64,000 bases of DNA, from positions 1 through 64,000 of the forward strand of contig NZ_AUED01000004.1 in the NCBI RefSeq assembly GCF_000425805.1. The letters are read 5' to 3'. The stretch is from Pseudomonas vranovensis DSM 16006 (GTDB taxonomy: Bacteria > Pseudomonadota > Gammaproteobacteria > Pseudomonadales > Pseudomonadaceae). Positions 53,595-64,000 of the stretch are shown one piece after another. The first letter of the stretch is position 1, and every line of letters starts with the position of its first letter. The notes below the pieces were generated by a model that was not told where the DNA came from, did no database searches, and worked only from the letters and a program-made list of their open reading frames with translations. The position numbers and the translations under genes are program-made.

Positions 53595-53629
53595 GTCCAG
53601 TATGGAATTATAAGTACAAAATAATTCCA
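53595..53629 (+). promoter_or_regulatory. Operator-like palindromes before the basic amino acid binding protein gene
   Basis: GTCCAGTATGGAA (53595-53607) matches 11 of 13 positions of the perfect palindrome GTCCATTATGGAC in front of dauB. It overlaps a second, perfect 9-bp dyad TGGAATTAT / ATAATTCCA (53603-53611, 53621-53629). The resemblance suggests shared control by DauR. Confidence 0.55.
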
Positions 53630-53699
53630 GGCTCACCCGTGCCTGCTTCCTTCCCTCTGTCTTGCAACACACCTCCAATAACGAGCGAGAGAGACCCTC

Positions 53700-54476
53700 A
53701 TGAACAAGTTCACCCTGATCAGTGGTCTGGCCTTGAGCCTGTTGGCCAGCAGCAGTCTGTTCGCCGCCGAGAAAACCTTGCGCATTGGCATCGAAGCCGC
53801 CTACCCGCCGTTCGCCTCGAAGAACGACAAGGGGGAGATCATCGGCTTCGACTACGACATCGGCAATGCCCTGTGCGCGCAGATGCAGGTCAAGTGTGTG
53901 TGGAACGAGGTCGAGTTCGACGGTCTGATTCCGTCGCTCAAAGTGAAGAAGATCGATGCCGCGCTGTCGTCGATGACCATTACCGATGAGCGCAAGAAGT
54001 CGGTGGATTTCACCCATAAGTACTACTTCACCTCCTCGCGCCTGGTCATGAAGAAGGGCGCCGTGGTCGATGATCAGTATGCAAGCCTCAAGGGCAAGAC
54101 CGTGGGCGTGCAGCGCGCCACCACCACCGATCGCTATGCTACCGAAGTGCTCGAGCCCAAGGGCATCACCATCAAGCGCTACAGCAACAACGAAGAGATC
54201 TACATGGACCTGGCGTCCGGGCGTGTGGATGCAATTTTCGCCGACACCATTCCGCTGGATGACTTCCTGTCGATGCCGCGTGGGGCCGACTATGCCTTCA
54301 CAGGGCCCGAGCTCAAGGATCCGAAGTACGTCGGCGAGGGTGCCGGGATTGCCGTGCGCAAGGGCAATAGCGAACTGGTCGGCCAACTCAACAAGGCCAT
54401 CGATGGTATTCGCGCCAGCGGCGAGTACCAGAAGATCCAGGCCAAGTACTTCAAGACCGATATCTACGGCGATTGA
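53700..54476 (+). CDS. Periplasmic basic amino acid-binding protein (ABC transporter), dau-linked
   Basis: 258 residues; signal peptide ending SLFAA. A bacterial extracellular solute-binding protein family 3 (LAO/ArgT-like) fold: [79 protein letters not shown]. In P. aeruginosa the homologue sits beside dauBAR, so its ligand is likely arginine/lysine, perhaps including D-arginine. No permease genes are adjacent; it must use one encoded elsewhere. Confidence 0.85.
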   Translation: MNKFTLISGLALSLLASSSLFAAEKTLRIGIEAAYPPFASKNDKGEIIGFDYDIGNALCAQMQVKCVWNEVEFDGLIPSLKVKKIDAALSSMTITDERKKSVDFTHKYYFTSSRLVMKKGAVVDDQYASLKGKTVGVQRATTTDRYATEVLEPKGITIKRYSNNEEIYMDLASGRVDAIFADTIPLDDFLSMPRGADYAFTGPELKDPKYVGEGAGIAVRKGNSELVGQLNKAIDGIRASGEYQKIQAKYFKTDIYGD

Positions 54477-54489
54477 TCGCCCTGCTCAG

Positions 54490-54509
54490 GGCCTGAAGCC
54501 ATTCAGGCC
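54490..54509. terminator. Convergent hairpin between the binding protein gene and dauR
   Basis: GGCCTGAA / TTCAGGCC with a 4-nt loop lies where the two convergent genes meet and includes the last bases of dauR. There is no U-run, so termination would be weak. Confidence 0.45.
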
Positions 54510-55129
54510 TTGAGTTCCTTCAGGTGTTTGTACACCGTCGCCCGTCCCATCCCCAGCACATTGGCCACATAGTTGGCCGCACTCTTGCCCTTGAACGCGC
54601 CTTCGGCGTGCAGGGCCAGCACCAGCTCGCGCTTGTGGTCGCGGGTCAGCAGGTTCAGGCTCAACTGACGCTGGCGCAGCCAGCTGTTGAGGAAGGTGTT
54701 GATACGTTCCTGCCAGTCATCGCGAAACAGGGCATCAGGTTGCGGGATCAACCGGCTGGGCGATAGGAACAGGTCCAGCGCCGCCTTCGCGGTTTCGAAC
54801 AAGGTGATGTTCAGGTTGATGCACAGCACCGCCAGCGGCTTGCCGCTGCTGTCGCGCAGCACTGTGCTCAGGGAGCGGATCTTCTGGCCGTCCCAGTTGA
54901 GTTTTTCGTAGGGACCGATGTTGGTTTCATCGGTGCCAGCCTCGAACATGTCCTCCAGCGCCGCATCGTCACCCACCTCACGCTTGGACAGGTTGTTGGC
55001 GATGTAGTCGATCTTCTGGCTGCGCAGATCGTGCAGCACCACCTCGGCGTGGGGAAAGAACAAGGTGGCGATGGCATCGGCGATGGCCCGGTAGTTGTCC
55101 AGGACAGGGTCGGGGTGGGGTGTCGACAT
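54503..55129 (-). CDS. dauR: DauR-type transcriptional regulator (YheO PAS plus HTH)
   Basis: 208 residues. The N-terminal YheO-like PAS domain (about 10-120: LFFPHAEVVLHDLRSQKIDYIANN, RSLSTVLRDSSGKPLAVLCINLN) senses a small ligand. The C-terminal helix-turn-helix is GAFKGKSAANYVANVLGMGRATVYKHLKEL. In P. aeruginosa DauR represses dauBAR and is relieved by arginine. Last in the dauB-dauA-dauR set, 74 bp after dauA. Confidence 0.88.
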   Translation of the reverse strand: MSTPHPDPVLDNYRAIADAIATLFFPHAEVVLHDLRSQKIDYIANNLSKREVGDDAALEDMFEAGTDETNIGPYEKLNWDGQKIRSLSTVLRDSSGKPLAVLCINLNITLFETAKAALDLFLSPSRLIPQPDALFRDDWQERINTFLNSWLRQRQLSLNLLTRDHKRELVLALHAEGAFKGKSAANYVANVLGMGRATVYKHLKELKA

Positions 55130-55203
55130 TCAGGCAGGCTCCAGGCGGTGTCAGCGCCCCGGTCACCAGGGCGCTGGGAGTGTGCCGCAATCGCGGCGGC
55201 GCG

Positions 55204-57295
<2,092 letters not shown>

Positions 57296-57303
57296 GCGAT
57301 GCT

Positions 57304-57347
57304 CCAAATAAACTATTTTGTCCATTATGGACTTTTTGTTTATTTGG
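57304..57347 (-). promoter_or_regulatory. Nested operator palindrome before dauB
   Basis: An outer perfect 10-bp dyad (CCAAATAAAC / GTTTATTTGG) encloses an almost concentric inner perfect palindrome GTCCAT-T-ATGGAC (57320-57332). The structure ends in the dauB ribosome site. It is the most likely DauR operator, and a relative of the inner palindrome occurs before the binding protein gene. Confidence 0.65.
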
Positions 57348-57376
57348 GCAATATCGTTGGTCTGAAAATGCGAAAA

Positions 57377-57430
57377 GCATCGCGGGGCAAGCCTGCTCCT
57401 ACCCGCTGGAGAGGGCTTGCCCCGCGATGC
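57377..57430. repeat. REP pair between rhlB and dauB
   Basis: GCATCGCGGGGCAAGCC (57377-57393) and its exact complement (57414-57430) form a perfect 17-bp stem, with a 20-nt loop including TGCTCCTACC. It separates the rhlB 3' end from the dauB control region and could act as the rhlB terminator. Confidence 0.85.
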
Positions 57431-57447
57431 CTTTAACGATCAGAAAA

Positions 57448-58881
57448 TCAGTGATGCTTGCGCTGTACCGGCTTGAGCAACTCGGTCGGTGGCATCTCGC
57501 AGCTGATCTTGCGGCCCAGCAGCTCTTCGATGGCAGGCAACTGGTAGGAGTCGTCTTCACCGGCAAAGCTGATCGACACACCGCTGGTGCCGGCGCGGCC
57601 GGTACGGCCGATACGGTGGACGTAGTCGTCCGGGTCTTCCGGCAGGGTGAAGTTGATCACATGGCTGATGCCGTCGATGTGAATACCACGACCGGCAACG
57701 TCGGTTGCCACCAGCACGGTGATTCGGCCTTCGCGGAAGCTCTCGAGGGTCTTGATGCGCTTGTGCTGTGGTACATCGCCCGACAACTGGGCGGCATTGA
57801 CGCCGTCGCGTACCAGGCGTTCCTCGATGCGCCGCACTTCGTCCTTGCGGTTGGCGAAGACCATGACCCGTTCCCACTTGTTTTCGGTCACCAGGTTGTA
57901 CAGCAACTTGTACTTGTCGCTACCGGCCACGGCATAGACGTGTTGCTCGACCGTTTCGCTGGCCACGTTCTCCGGCTCGATCTCGACGATGGCGGGGTCG
58001 GTGGTCCACTGCTTGGCCAGGTTCATCACGTCTTCGGTGAAGGTGGCCGAGAACAGCAGGGTCTGGCGTTCGCTCTTGGGGGGCGTCTGGCGGATGATCT
58101 GCCGGACCTGAGGGATGAAACCCATGTCGAGCATGCGGTCGGCTTCGTCCAGCACCAGCACCTCGACCATGTCCAGATGCGCTTCGCCGCGCTGGTTGAA
58201 GTCCAGCAAACGGCCCGGGGTGGCGACCAGGATGTCGCAGTGACGGGCTTCGAGGGCCTTGAGCTGCTTGTCGAAGTCCATGCCGCCGACAAAGGTCATC
58301 ACGTTCAGGCCGGTGTACTTGGTCAGCGCGGCGGCGTCCTTGGCGATCTGTACCACCAGTTCGCGGGTCGGGGCGATGATCAGTGCCCGCGGCTCGCCCA
58401 TGTAGCGCTCTTTGGGCGGCGGGGTCTGCTGCAACTGGGTGATGATCGAAATCAGGAAGGCTGCCGTCTTGCCGGTGCCGGTCTGGGCACGGCCAATCGC
58501 ATCTTTGCCACGCAGGGTATAGCCCAGCACTTGCGCCTGGATCGGCGTGCAGTAGGGGAAACCGAGGTCATGGATAGCGTGCATCAGCTCGGGGGAGAGT
58601 TTGAAATCATGAAAGCGGGTCTTGCCTTCCTGCGGCTCGACCATGAAGTCTTCGAGCTTCCAGGTAGAGGCGGCAGGCTTTGGCTTGCGCTCGTGGCGCG
58701 GTTTTGGCTCGGCCGGTTTCTCGGCGCGTGCCGATACTGTGGCCTCGACGTTGAGCGGGGCAGCCGGGGCAGGGGCCTGGGGGGCTGCGGGCGGCTGCAC
58801 CACGGGGGCAGCGGTTTCGGTGGCGAGTTGCTCAACCTCGCTCTTGCCGAACATCTTCTTGAGTGCTTTGAGCACGGTCAT
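57448..58881 (-). CDS. rhlB: DEAD-box ATP-dependent RNA helicase RhlB
   Basis: 477 residues. A Pro/Ala-rich, basic N-terminal extension (1-90) precedes the helicase core: Q motif [20 protein letters not shown]...[33 protein letters not shown], and motif [14 protein letters not shown]. It unwinds structured RNA, in part within the RNA degradosome. Standing next to dauBAR on the same strand, as in P. aeruginosa. Confidence 0.92.
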   Translation of the reverse strand: MTVLKALKKMFGKSEVEQLATETAAPVVQPPAAPQAPAPAAPLNVEATVSARAEKPAEPKPRHERKPKPAASTWKLEDFMVEPQEGKTRFHDFKLSPELMHAIHDLGFPYCTPIQAQVLGYTLRGKDAIGRAQTGTGKTAAFLISIITQLQQTPPPKERYMGEPRALIIAPTRELVVQIAKDAAALTKYTGLNVMTFVGGMDFDKQLKALEARHCDILVATPGRLLDFNQRGEAHLDMVEVLVLDEADRMLDMGFIPQVRQIIRQTPPKSERQTLLFSATFTEDVMNLAKQWTTDPAIVEIEPENVASETVEQHVYAVAGSDKYKLLYNLVTENKWERVMVFANRKDEVRRIEERLVRDGVNAAQLSGDVPQHKRIKTLESFREGRITVLVATDVAGRGIHIDGISHVINFTLPEDPDDYVHRIGRTGRAGTSGVSISFAGEDDSYQLPAIEELLGRKISCEMPPTELLKPVQRKHH

Positions 58882-58976
58882 CTCATCAATTGGTTAAGGA
58901 ATGTACGCCGGCCAGTGTAATGCAAGATTCGGGCGCGGCGTAGGGGATTGCGAAGACAACTACAGGAAGTCTTCTT

Positions 58977-59732
<756 letters not shown>

Positions 59733-59769
59733 CTATTGACGTGAACTGAAACGCTTTAGCCGCTCAGTG

Positions 59770-59785
59770 TGGTACGCGCTTTGCT
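59770..59785 (+). promoter_or_regulatory. Sigma-54 promoter of the aap operon
   Basis: TGGTACGCGCTTTGCT matches the sigma-54 consensus TGGCACGN4TTGCW at all but one fixed position and keeps the invariant GG-N10-GC. Transcription would start near 59796, giving a leader of about 170 nt before aapJ. Upstream (59727-59769) no clear enhancer repeat was recognised. Confidence 0.65.
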
Positions 59786-59968
59786 ATGAAGTTCCTGATG
59801 CGAGGTTACACGTTTTGGACGGTAACACCCGTTAGCGATTACCAAGGCTGTCACAGAACAGCGCATTGCGCCAATTGACCCAAAAACAAGCCAACACGGG
59901 TCGGATGCGCCTCATAAGGGTGCGGTGCAATCCCGGCTCAACACAACAAGAGCAATTTGGAGGTTTTG

Positions 59969-60997
59969 ATGAAGATGCTTAAATCCACACTGGCAGTGGT
60001 TACCGCTGCTACCGCACTGGGTATCAGCGGTCTTGCACAGGCGGGTGCAACCCTGGATGCAGTACAGAAGAAGGGATTTGTGCAATGTGGCGTCAGTGAT
60101 GGTTTGCCGGGCTTCTCGGTTCCGGATGCCAAGGGCAATATCGTCGGTATCGACGCAGACGTGTGCCGTGCGGTGGCTGCAGCGGTCTTCGGCGATGCCA
60201 AGAAGGTCAAGTTCAGCCAACTCAATGCCAAGGAGCGTTTCACCGCGCTGCAGTCCGGCGAGGTCGATGTGCTGTCGCGCAACACCACCTGGACCAGCTC
60301 CCGTGACGCGGGCATGGGCCTGGTCTTCGCCGGTGTTACCTATTACGACGGCATCGGTTTCCTGGTCAACAAGAAGCTGGGTGTTTCCAGTGCCAAGGAA
60401 CTGGACGGTGCAACCATCTGCATCCAGGCGGGTACTACCACCGAGCTCAACGTTTCCGACTACTTCCGCGCCAACGGCCTGAAGTACACCCCGATCACCT
60501 TCGACACTTCCGATGAAAGCGCCAAGTCGCTGGAGTCCGGCCGTTGCGACGTACTGACTTCCGACAAGTCGCAGCTCTACGCACAGCGCTCCAAGCTGGC
60601 TGCCCCGGCCGATTACGTGGTGCTGCCGGAAACCATTTCCAAGGAGCCGCTGGGCCCGGTGGTTCGCAAAGGCGACGAAGAATGGTTCAGCATCGTCAAG
60701 TGGACCCTGTTCGCCATGCTCAATGCCGAAGAAATGGGTGTCACCTCCAAGAACGTCGAGGCCGAAGCCAAGTCCACCAAGAACCCTGACGTCGCGCGCA
60801 TGCTCGGTGCCGACGGCGAATACGGCAAAGACCTGAAACTGCCGAAGGACTGGGTAGTACAGATCGTCAAGCAAGTCGGCAACTACGGTGAAGTCTTCGA
60901 GAAGAACCTGGGCAAGGAAACACCGCTGCAGATCGACCGCGGCCTGAACGCCCTGTGGAACAACGGCGGCATCCAGTACGCGCCACCGGTGCGCTGA
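59969..60997 (+). CDS. aapJ: General L-amino acid ABC transporter, periplasmic binding protein AapJ
   Basis: 342 residues from the second in-frame start (MKMLKSTLAVV), with GGAGG 5 nt upstream. Signal peptide ending AQA, then GFVQCGVSDGLPGFSVPDAKG, GIDADVCRAVAAAVFGDA, TSSRDAGMGLVFAGVTYYDG and DGATICIQAGTTTELN, characteristic of the long AapJ/BztA group of solute-binding family 3. It captures glutamate, aspartate and other amino acids. First gene of aapJQMP, probably sigma-54 dependent and nitrogen/carbon responsive. Confidence 0.93.
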   Translation: MKMLKSTLAVVTAATALGISGLAQAGATLDAVQKKGFVQCGVSDGLPGFSVPDAKGNIVGIDADVCRAVAAAVFGDAKKVKFSQLNAKERFTALQSGEVDVLSRNTTWTSSRDAGMGLVFAGVTYYDGIGFLVNKKLGVSSAKELDGATICIQAGTTTELNVSDYFRANGLKYTPITFDTSDESAKSLESGRCDVLTSDKSQLYAQRSKLAAPADYVVLPETISKEPLGPVVRKGDEEWFSIVKWTLFAMLNAEEMGVTSKNVEAEAKSTKNPDVARMLGADGEYGKDLKLPKDWVVQIVKQVGNYGEVFEKNLGKETPLQIDRGLNALWNNGGIQYAPPVR

Positions 60998-61005
60998 TGC
61001 TGCAC

Positions 61006-61032
61006 CCTGCGGCGGCACTGGGCCGCCGCAGG
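61006..61032 (+). other. Intercistronic hairpin between aapJ and aapQ
   Basis: CCTGCGGCGGC and GCCGCCGCAGG form a perfect 11-bp stem with a 5-nt loop, 8 nt after the aapJ stop and 31 nt before aapQ. No U-run follows. It probably protects the 3' end of an abundant aapJ message and lowers permease expression. Confidence 0.65.
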
Positions 61033-61063
61033 TTGTTCATCTCCCTTTTCTCCGGGGCATTAC

Positions 61064-62242
61064 ATGCAAAATCAAATCGGCGCACCCAGGGGGCTGTCCC
61101 TGAGCGATCCACGTGTGCGTGCGTGGCTGTTTCAGATACTCACCATCGTCTTCGTCGTCGGCGTTGGCTGGTACCTGTTCCATAACACCCAGACCAACCT
61201 GCAACACCGAGGCATCACCTCGGGCTTCGACTTCCTTGAGCGCAGCGCCGGCTTCGGCATCGCGCAACACCTGATCCCCTACACCGAGCAGGACAGTTAT
61301 GCCCGGGTATTCGTCATCGGTTTGCTCAATACGCTGCTGGTGACCTTTATAGGCATCATCCTGGCGACCCTGCTGGGGTTCATTATCGGTGTGGCCCGGT
61401 TGTCACCGAACTGGATGATCAACAAGCTGGCCACGGTGTATGTCGAGACTTTCCGTAACATCCCACCGCTGCTGCAGATCCTGTTCTGGTACTTCGCGGT
61501 GTTCCTGACCCTGCCGGGACCGCGGGGCAGTATCAATATCAACGACGCCTTCTTTATCAGCAACCGGGGCGTGAACATGCCCGGTGCTTCCATGGCCGAA
61601 GGATTCTGGCCATTCGTCGTCAGCCTGGTGCTGGCTGTGCTCGCCATTGTCGTGATGGTGCGCCTGGCCAACCGGCGCTTCGAGGCCACCGGCGAGCCGT
61701 TCCACAAGTTCTGGGTCGGGCTGTTCCTGTTCCTGGGCATTCCGGCGCTTTGTGTGCTGCTGTTCGGCAGCCCCCTGCACTGGGAAATGCCGCAGCTCAA
61801 GGGTTTCAACTTTGTAGGCGGCTGGGTGCTGATCCCGGAGCTGCTGGCCCTTACCCTGGCGCTGACCATCTACACCGCCGCGTTCATCGCCGAAATCGTG
61901 CGTTCGGGCATTCGCTCGGTCAGCTATGGCCAGACGGAAGCGGCCCGTTCCCTGGGGCTGCGCGAGGGCCCGACGCTGCGCAAGGTGATCATTCCCCAGG
62001 CGCTGCGGGTGATCATTCCTCCGCTGACCAGCCAGTACCTGAACCTGGCGAAGAACTCTTCGCTGGCGGCCGGTATCGGCTACCCGGAAATGGTGTCGCT
62101 GTTCGCCGGGACCGTGCTCAACCAGACCGGCCAGGCCATCGAGGTAATCGCCATCACCATGAGCGTCTACCTGGCCATCAGTATCAGCATTTCCCTGCTG
62201 ATGAACTGGTACAACAAGCGCATTGCGCTGATCGAGCGGTGA
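61064..62242 (+). CDS. aapQ: General L-amino acid ABC transporter permease AapQ
   Basis: 392 residues. An N-terminal helix (LFQILTIVFVVGVGWYLFHN), the insertion typical of AapQ, and the permease core with EAA loop SVSYGQTEAARSLGLREGPTLRKVIIPQALR. Helices around FIGIILATLLGFIIGVARL and ALTIYTAAFIAEIVRSG. It pairs with AapM to form the membrane channel. 10 bp before aapM. Confidence 0.92.
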   Translation: MQNQIGAPRGLSLSDPRVRAWLFQILTIVFVVGVGWYLFHNTQTNLQHRGITSGFDFLERSAGFGIAQHLIPYTEQDSYARVFVIGLLNTLLVTFIGIILATLLGFIIGVARLSPNWMINKLATVYVETFRNIPPLLQILFWYFAVFLTLPGPRGSININDAFFISNRGVNMPGASMAEGFWPFVVSLVLAVLAIVVMVRLANRRFEATGEPFHKFWVGLFLFLGIPALCVLLFGSPLHWEMPQLKGFNFVGGWVLIPELLALTLALTIYTAAFIAEIVRSGIRSVSYGQTEAARSLGLREGPTLRKVIIPQALRVIIPPLTSQYLNLAKNSSLAAGIGYPEMVSLFAGTVLNQTGQAIEVIAITMSVYLAISISISLLMNWYNKRIALIER

Positions 62243-62252
62243 GGACAAGCGC

Positions 62253-63350
62253 ATGAGTACCCATGTTTTCAAACCCGATATGCCGCCACCGGTGAAAACC
62301 GTGGGCGTGCTGGCCTGGATGCGCGCCAACCTGTTCTCCAGCTGGCTCAATACCTTGCTTACGCTGTTTGCCCTGTACCTGGTCTGGCTGATTGTGCCGC
62401 CGCTGCTGCAGTGGTCGATCTTCGATGCCAACTGGGTGGGCACCACCCGTGCCGACTGCACCAAGGAAGGTGCCTGTTGGGTGTTCATCCAGCAGCGCTT
62501 CGGTCAGTTCATGTACGGCTACTACCCCAGTGAACTGCGCTGGCGGGTCGACCTGACCGTGTGGCTGGCGGTGATCGGCGCAGCGCCGCTGTTCATCTCG
62601 CGCTTCCCGCGCAAGGCGATCTATGGCCTGAGCTTCCTGGTGTTGTACCCGATCATTGCCTACACCCTCCTGCACGGAGGCTACCTGGGCCTTGAAACGG
62701 TACCGACCAGTCGCTGGGGTGGCCTGATGCTGACACTGGTGATTGCCACCGTAGGTATCGTCGGCGCCTTGCCGCTGGGCATTCTGCTGGCCCTGGGGCG
62801 ACGCTCGAACATGCCGGCGGTGAAGGTGGTGTGCGTGACCTTCATCGAGTTCTGGCGTGGCGTGCCGTTGATCACGGTGTTGTTCATGTCGTCGGTGATG
62901 CTGCCGCTGTTCCTGCCTGAGGGCATGAGCTTCGACAAGCTGCTGCGGGCCATGATCGGGGTGATCCTGTTCCAGTCGGCGTATATCGCCGAGGTGGTGC
63001 GCGGTGGCCTGCAGGCCATTCCCAAGGGGCAATACGAAGCGGCTGCAGCCATGGGGCTGGGCTACTGGCGCTCCATGGGCCTGGTGATCCTGCCGCAAGC
63101 CCTGAAGCTGGTGATTCCCGGCATCGTCAACACCTTCATTGCCTTGTTCAAGGACACCAGCCTGGTGATCATCATCGGCCTGTTCGACCTGCTCAACAGT
63201 GTCAAGCAAGCCGCTGCCGACCCGACCTGGCTGGGCATGGCGACCGAGGGCTACGTGTTCGCCGCCCTGGTTTTCTGGATTTTCTGTTTCGGTATGTCCC
63301 GCTACTCCATGCATCTGGAGCGCAAGCTGGACACAGGCCACAAGCGTTAG
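62253..63350 (+). CDS. aapM: General L-amino acid ABC transporter permease AapM
   Basis: 365 residues. First helix around [21 protein letters not shown], a periplasmic loop with [19 protein letters not shown], and the core with [38 protein letters not shown], then the EAA loop [24 protein letters not shown]. Partner of AapQ. aapP follows 10 bp downstream. Confidence 0.92.
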   Translation: MSTHVFKPDMPPPVKTVGVLAWMRANLFSSWLNTLLTLFALYLVWLIVPPLLQWSIFDANWVGTTRADCTKEGACWVFIQQRFGQFMYGYYPSELRWRVDLTVWLAVIGAAPLFISRFPRKAIYGLSFLVLYPIIAYTLLHGGYLGLETVPTSRWGGLMLTLVIATVGIVGALPLGILLALGRRSNMPAVKVVCVTFIEFWRGVPLITVLFMSSVMLPLFLPEGMSFDKLLRAMIGVILFQSAYIAEVVRGGLQAIPKGQYEAAAAMGLGYWRSMGLVILPQALKLVIPGIVNTFIALFKDTSLVIIIGLFDLLNSVKQAAADPTWLGMATEGYVFAALVFWIFCFGMSRYSMHLERKLDTGHKR

Positions 63351-63360
63351 GAGTGTTCCC

Positions 63361-64000
63361 ATGAGTGAAGCGATCAAACAGCCTGTGAGCCCTGAAGGCA
63401 TTATTCAGATGCAGGGCGTGAACAAGTGGTACGGCCAGTTCCACGTGCTCAAGGACATCAACCTCAATGTGCGTCAGGGTGAGCGCATCGTGCTGTGCGG
63501 GCCGTCGGGGTCGGGCAAGTCGACGACCATCCGTTGCCTCAACCGCCTGGAAGAGCACCAGCAGGGCCGTATCGTGGTCGATGGTGTGGAACTGACCAAC
63601 GACCTCAAGCAGATCGAAGCGATCCGTCGTGAAGTCGGCATGGTGTTCCAGCACTTCAACCTGTTCCCGCACCTGACCATTCTGCAGAACTGCACCCTGG
63701 CGCCGATGTGGGTGCGCAAGCTGCCCAAGCGCAAGGCCGAGGAAATCGCCATGCACTACCTGGAGCGTGTGCGGATTCCGGAGCAGGCGAACAAGTACCC
63801 GGGGCAGTTGTCGGGTGGTCAACAGCAGCGTGTGGCGATTGCCCGGGCGCTGTGCATGAAACCCAAGATCATGCTGTTCGACGAGCCGACCTCGGCACTC
63901 GACCCTGAGATGGTCAAGGAGGTGCTCGACACCATGGTCAGCCTCGCCGAAGACGGCATGACCATGCTGTGCGTAACCCACGAAATGGGCTTTGCCCGGA
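63361..64000 (+). CDS. aapP: General L-amino acid ABC transporter ATPase AapP (cut by window end)
   Basis: The first 213 codons are present, from [20 protein letters not shown]. Walker [12 protein letters not shown] loop [12 protein letters not shown], signature [15 protein letters not shown], Walker [17 protein letters not shown] and the switch His in VTHEMGFAR are all visible, so only about 40 residues are missing beyond the edge. It powers the AapQM permease. Family length is about 254 residues. Confidence 0.93.
   Translation, partial: MSEAIKQPVSPEGIIQMQGVNKWYGQFHVLKDINLNVRQGERIVLCGPSGSGKSTTIRCLNRLEEHQQGRIVVDGVELTNDLKQIEAIRREVGMVFQHFNLFPHLTILQNCTLAPMWVRKLPKRKAEEIAMHYLERVRIPEQANKYPGQLSGGQQQRVAIARALCMKPKIMLFDEPTSALDPEMVKEVLDTMVSLAEDGMTMLCVTHEMGFAR

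Overview
The window is a GC-rich chromosomal segment of a fluorescent Pseudomonas, most likely of the P. putida/entomophila clade. The evidence is the complete alginate operon in the usual Pseudomonas order, a dauBAR locus next to rhlB, a carboxylesterase gene and aapJQMP, and short palindromic REP elements of the P. putida type (core GCGGGGCAAGYCCGCTCC). I saw no tRNA, rRNA, CRISPR array, IS element or prophage gene.

Layout. 1-0.7 kb: the broken 3' end of a large glycine-zipper protein gene, possibly a secreted membrane-active toxin. 0.75-1.2 kb: an HPF/RaiA ribosome-associated protein. 1.3-9.7 kb: an iron block with fecIRA (ECF sigma, anti-sigma, ferric citrate-type receptor), a CirA/FepA-type TonB receptor, and a DUF3649-PepSY-DUF3325 inner-membrane trio. 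9.6-13.8 kb: AraC regulator, DMT exporter, 2-ketoacid reductase and LysR regulator. 13.9-24.5 kb: two drug/aromatic-acid efflux operons (OMF-FUSC-DUF1656-HlyD, then LysR-MFS-HlyD-OMF) separated by a universal stress protein. 24.5-25.8 kb: an SDR enzyme and a small membrane protein.

25.9-42.2 kb: algD-8-44-K-E-G-X-L-I-J-F-A on the minus strand. AlgD and AlgA make GDP-mannuronate, Alg8/Alg44 polymerise under c-di-GMP control, AlgK/G/X/L/E form the periplasmic and outer-membrane export and modification complex, and AlgI/J/F (with AlgX) acetylate. A very good AlgU-type promoter and an AlgR-like site lie upstream of algD, which has a leader of about 430 nt. The most unusual observation is that REP elements of about 84 bp have inserted in frame into the 5' ends of both algL and algK, adding some 28 similar residues in front of each signal peptide. 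A third REP half encodes the tail of the DMT exporter.

42.9-48.5 kb: a candidate siderophore-use module, with a response regulator, sensor kinase and periplasmic esterase operon divergent from a TonB receptor. 48.5-53.5 kb: yaaA, a polysaccharide deacetylase relative lacking metal ligands, a PIN-PhoH ATPase, and moaCDE. 53.6-57.3 kb: D-arginine catabolism (dauBAR plus a basic amino acid binding protein), with related operator-like palindromes in front of both transcription units. 57.4-64 kb: rhlB, a carboxylesterase, and aapJQMP (aapP cut by the window end) behind a near-consensus sigma-54 promoter.

Start codons were moved from the longest open frame wherever a Shine-Dalgarno site, signal peptide or known family length argued for an internal start. 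Gene names rest on motif and synteny recognition by eye, not on database searches.
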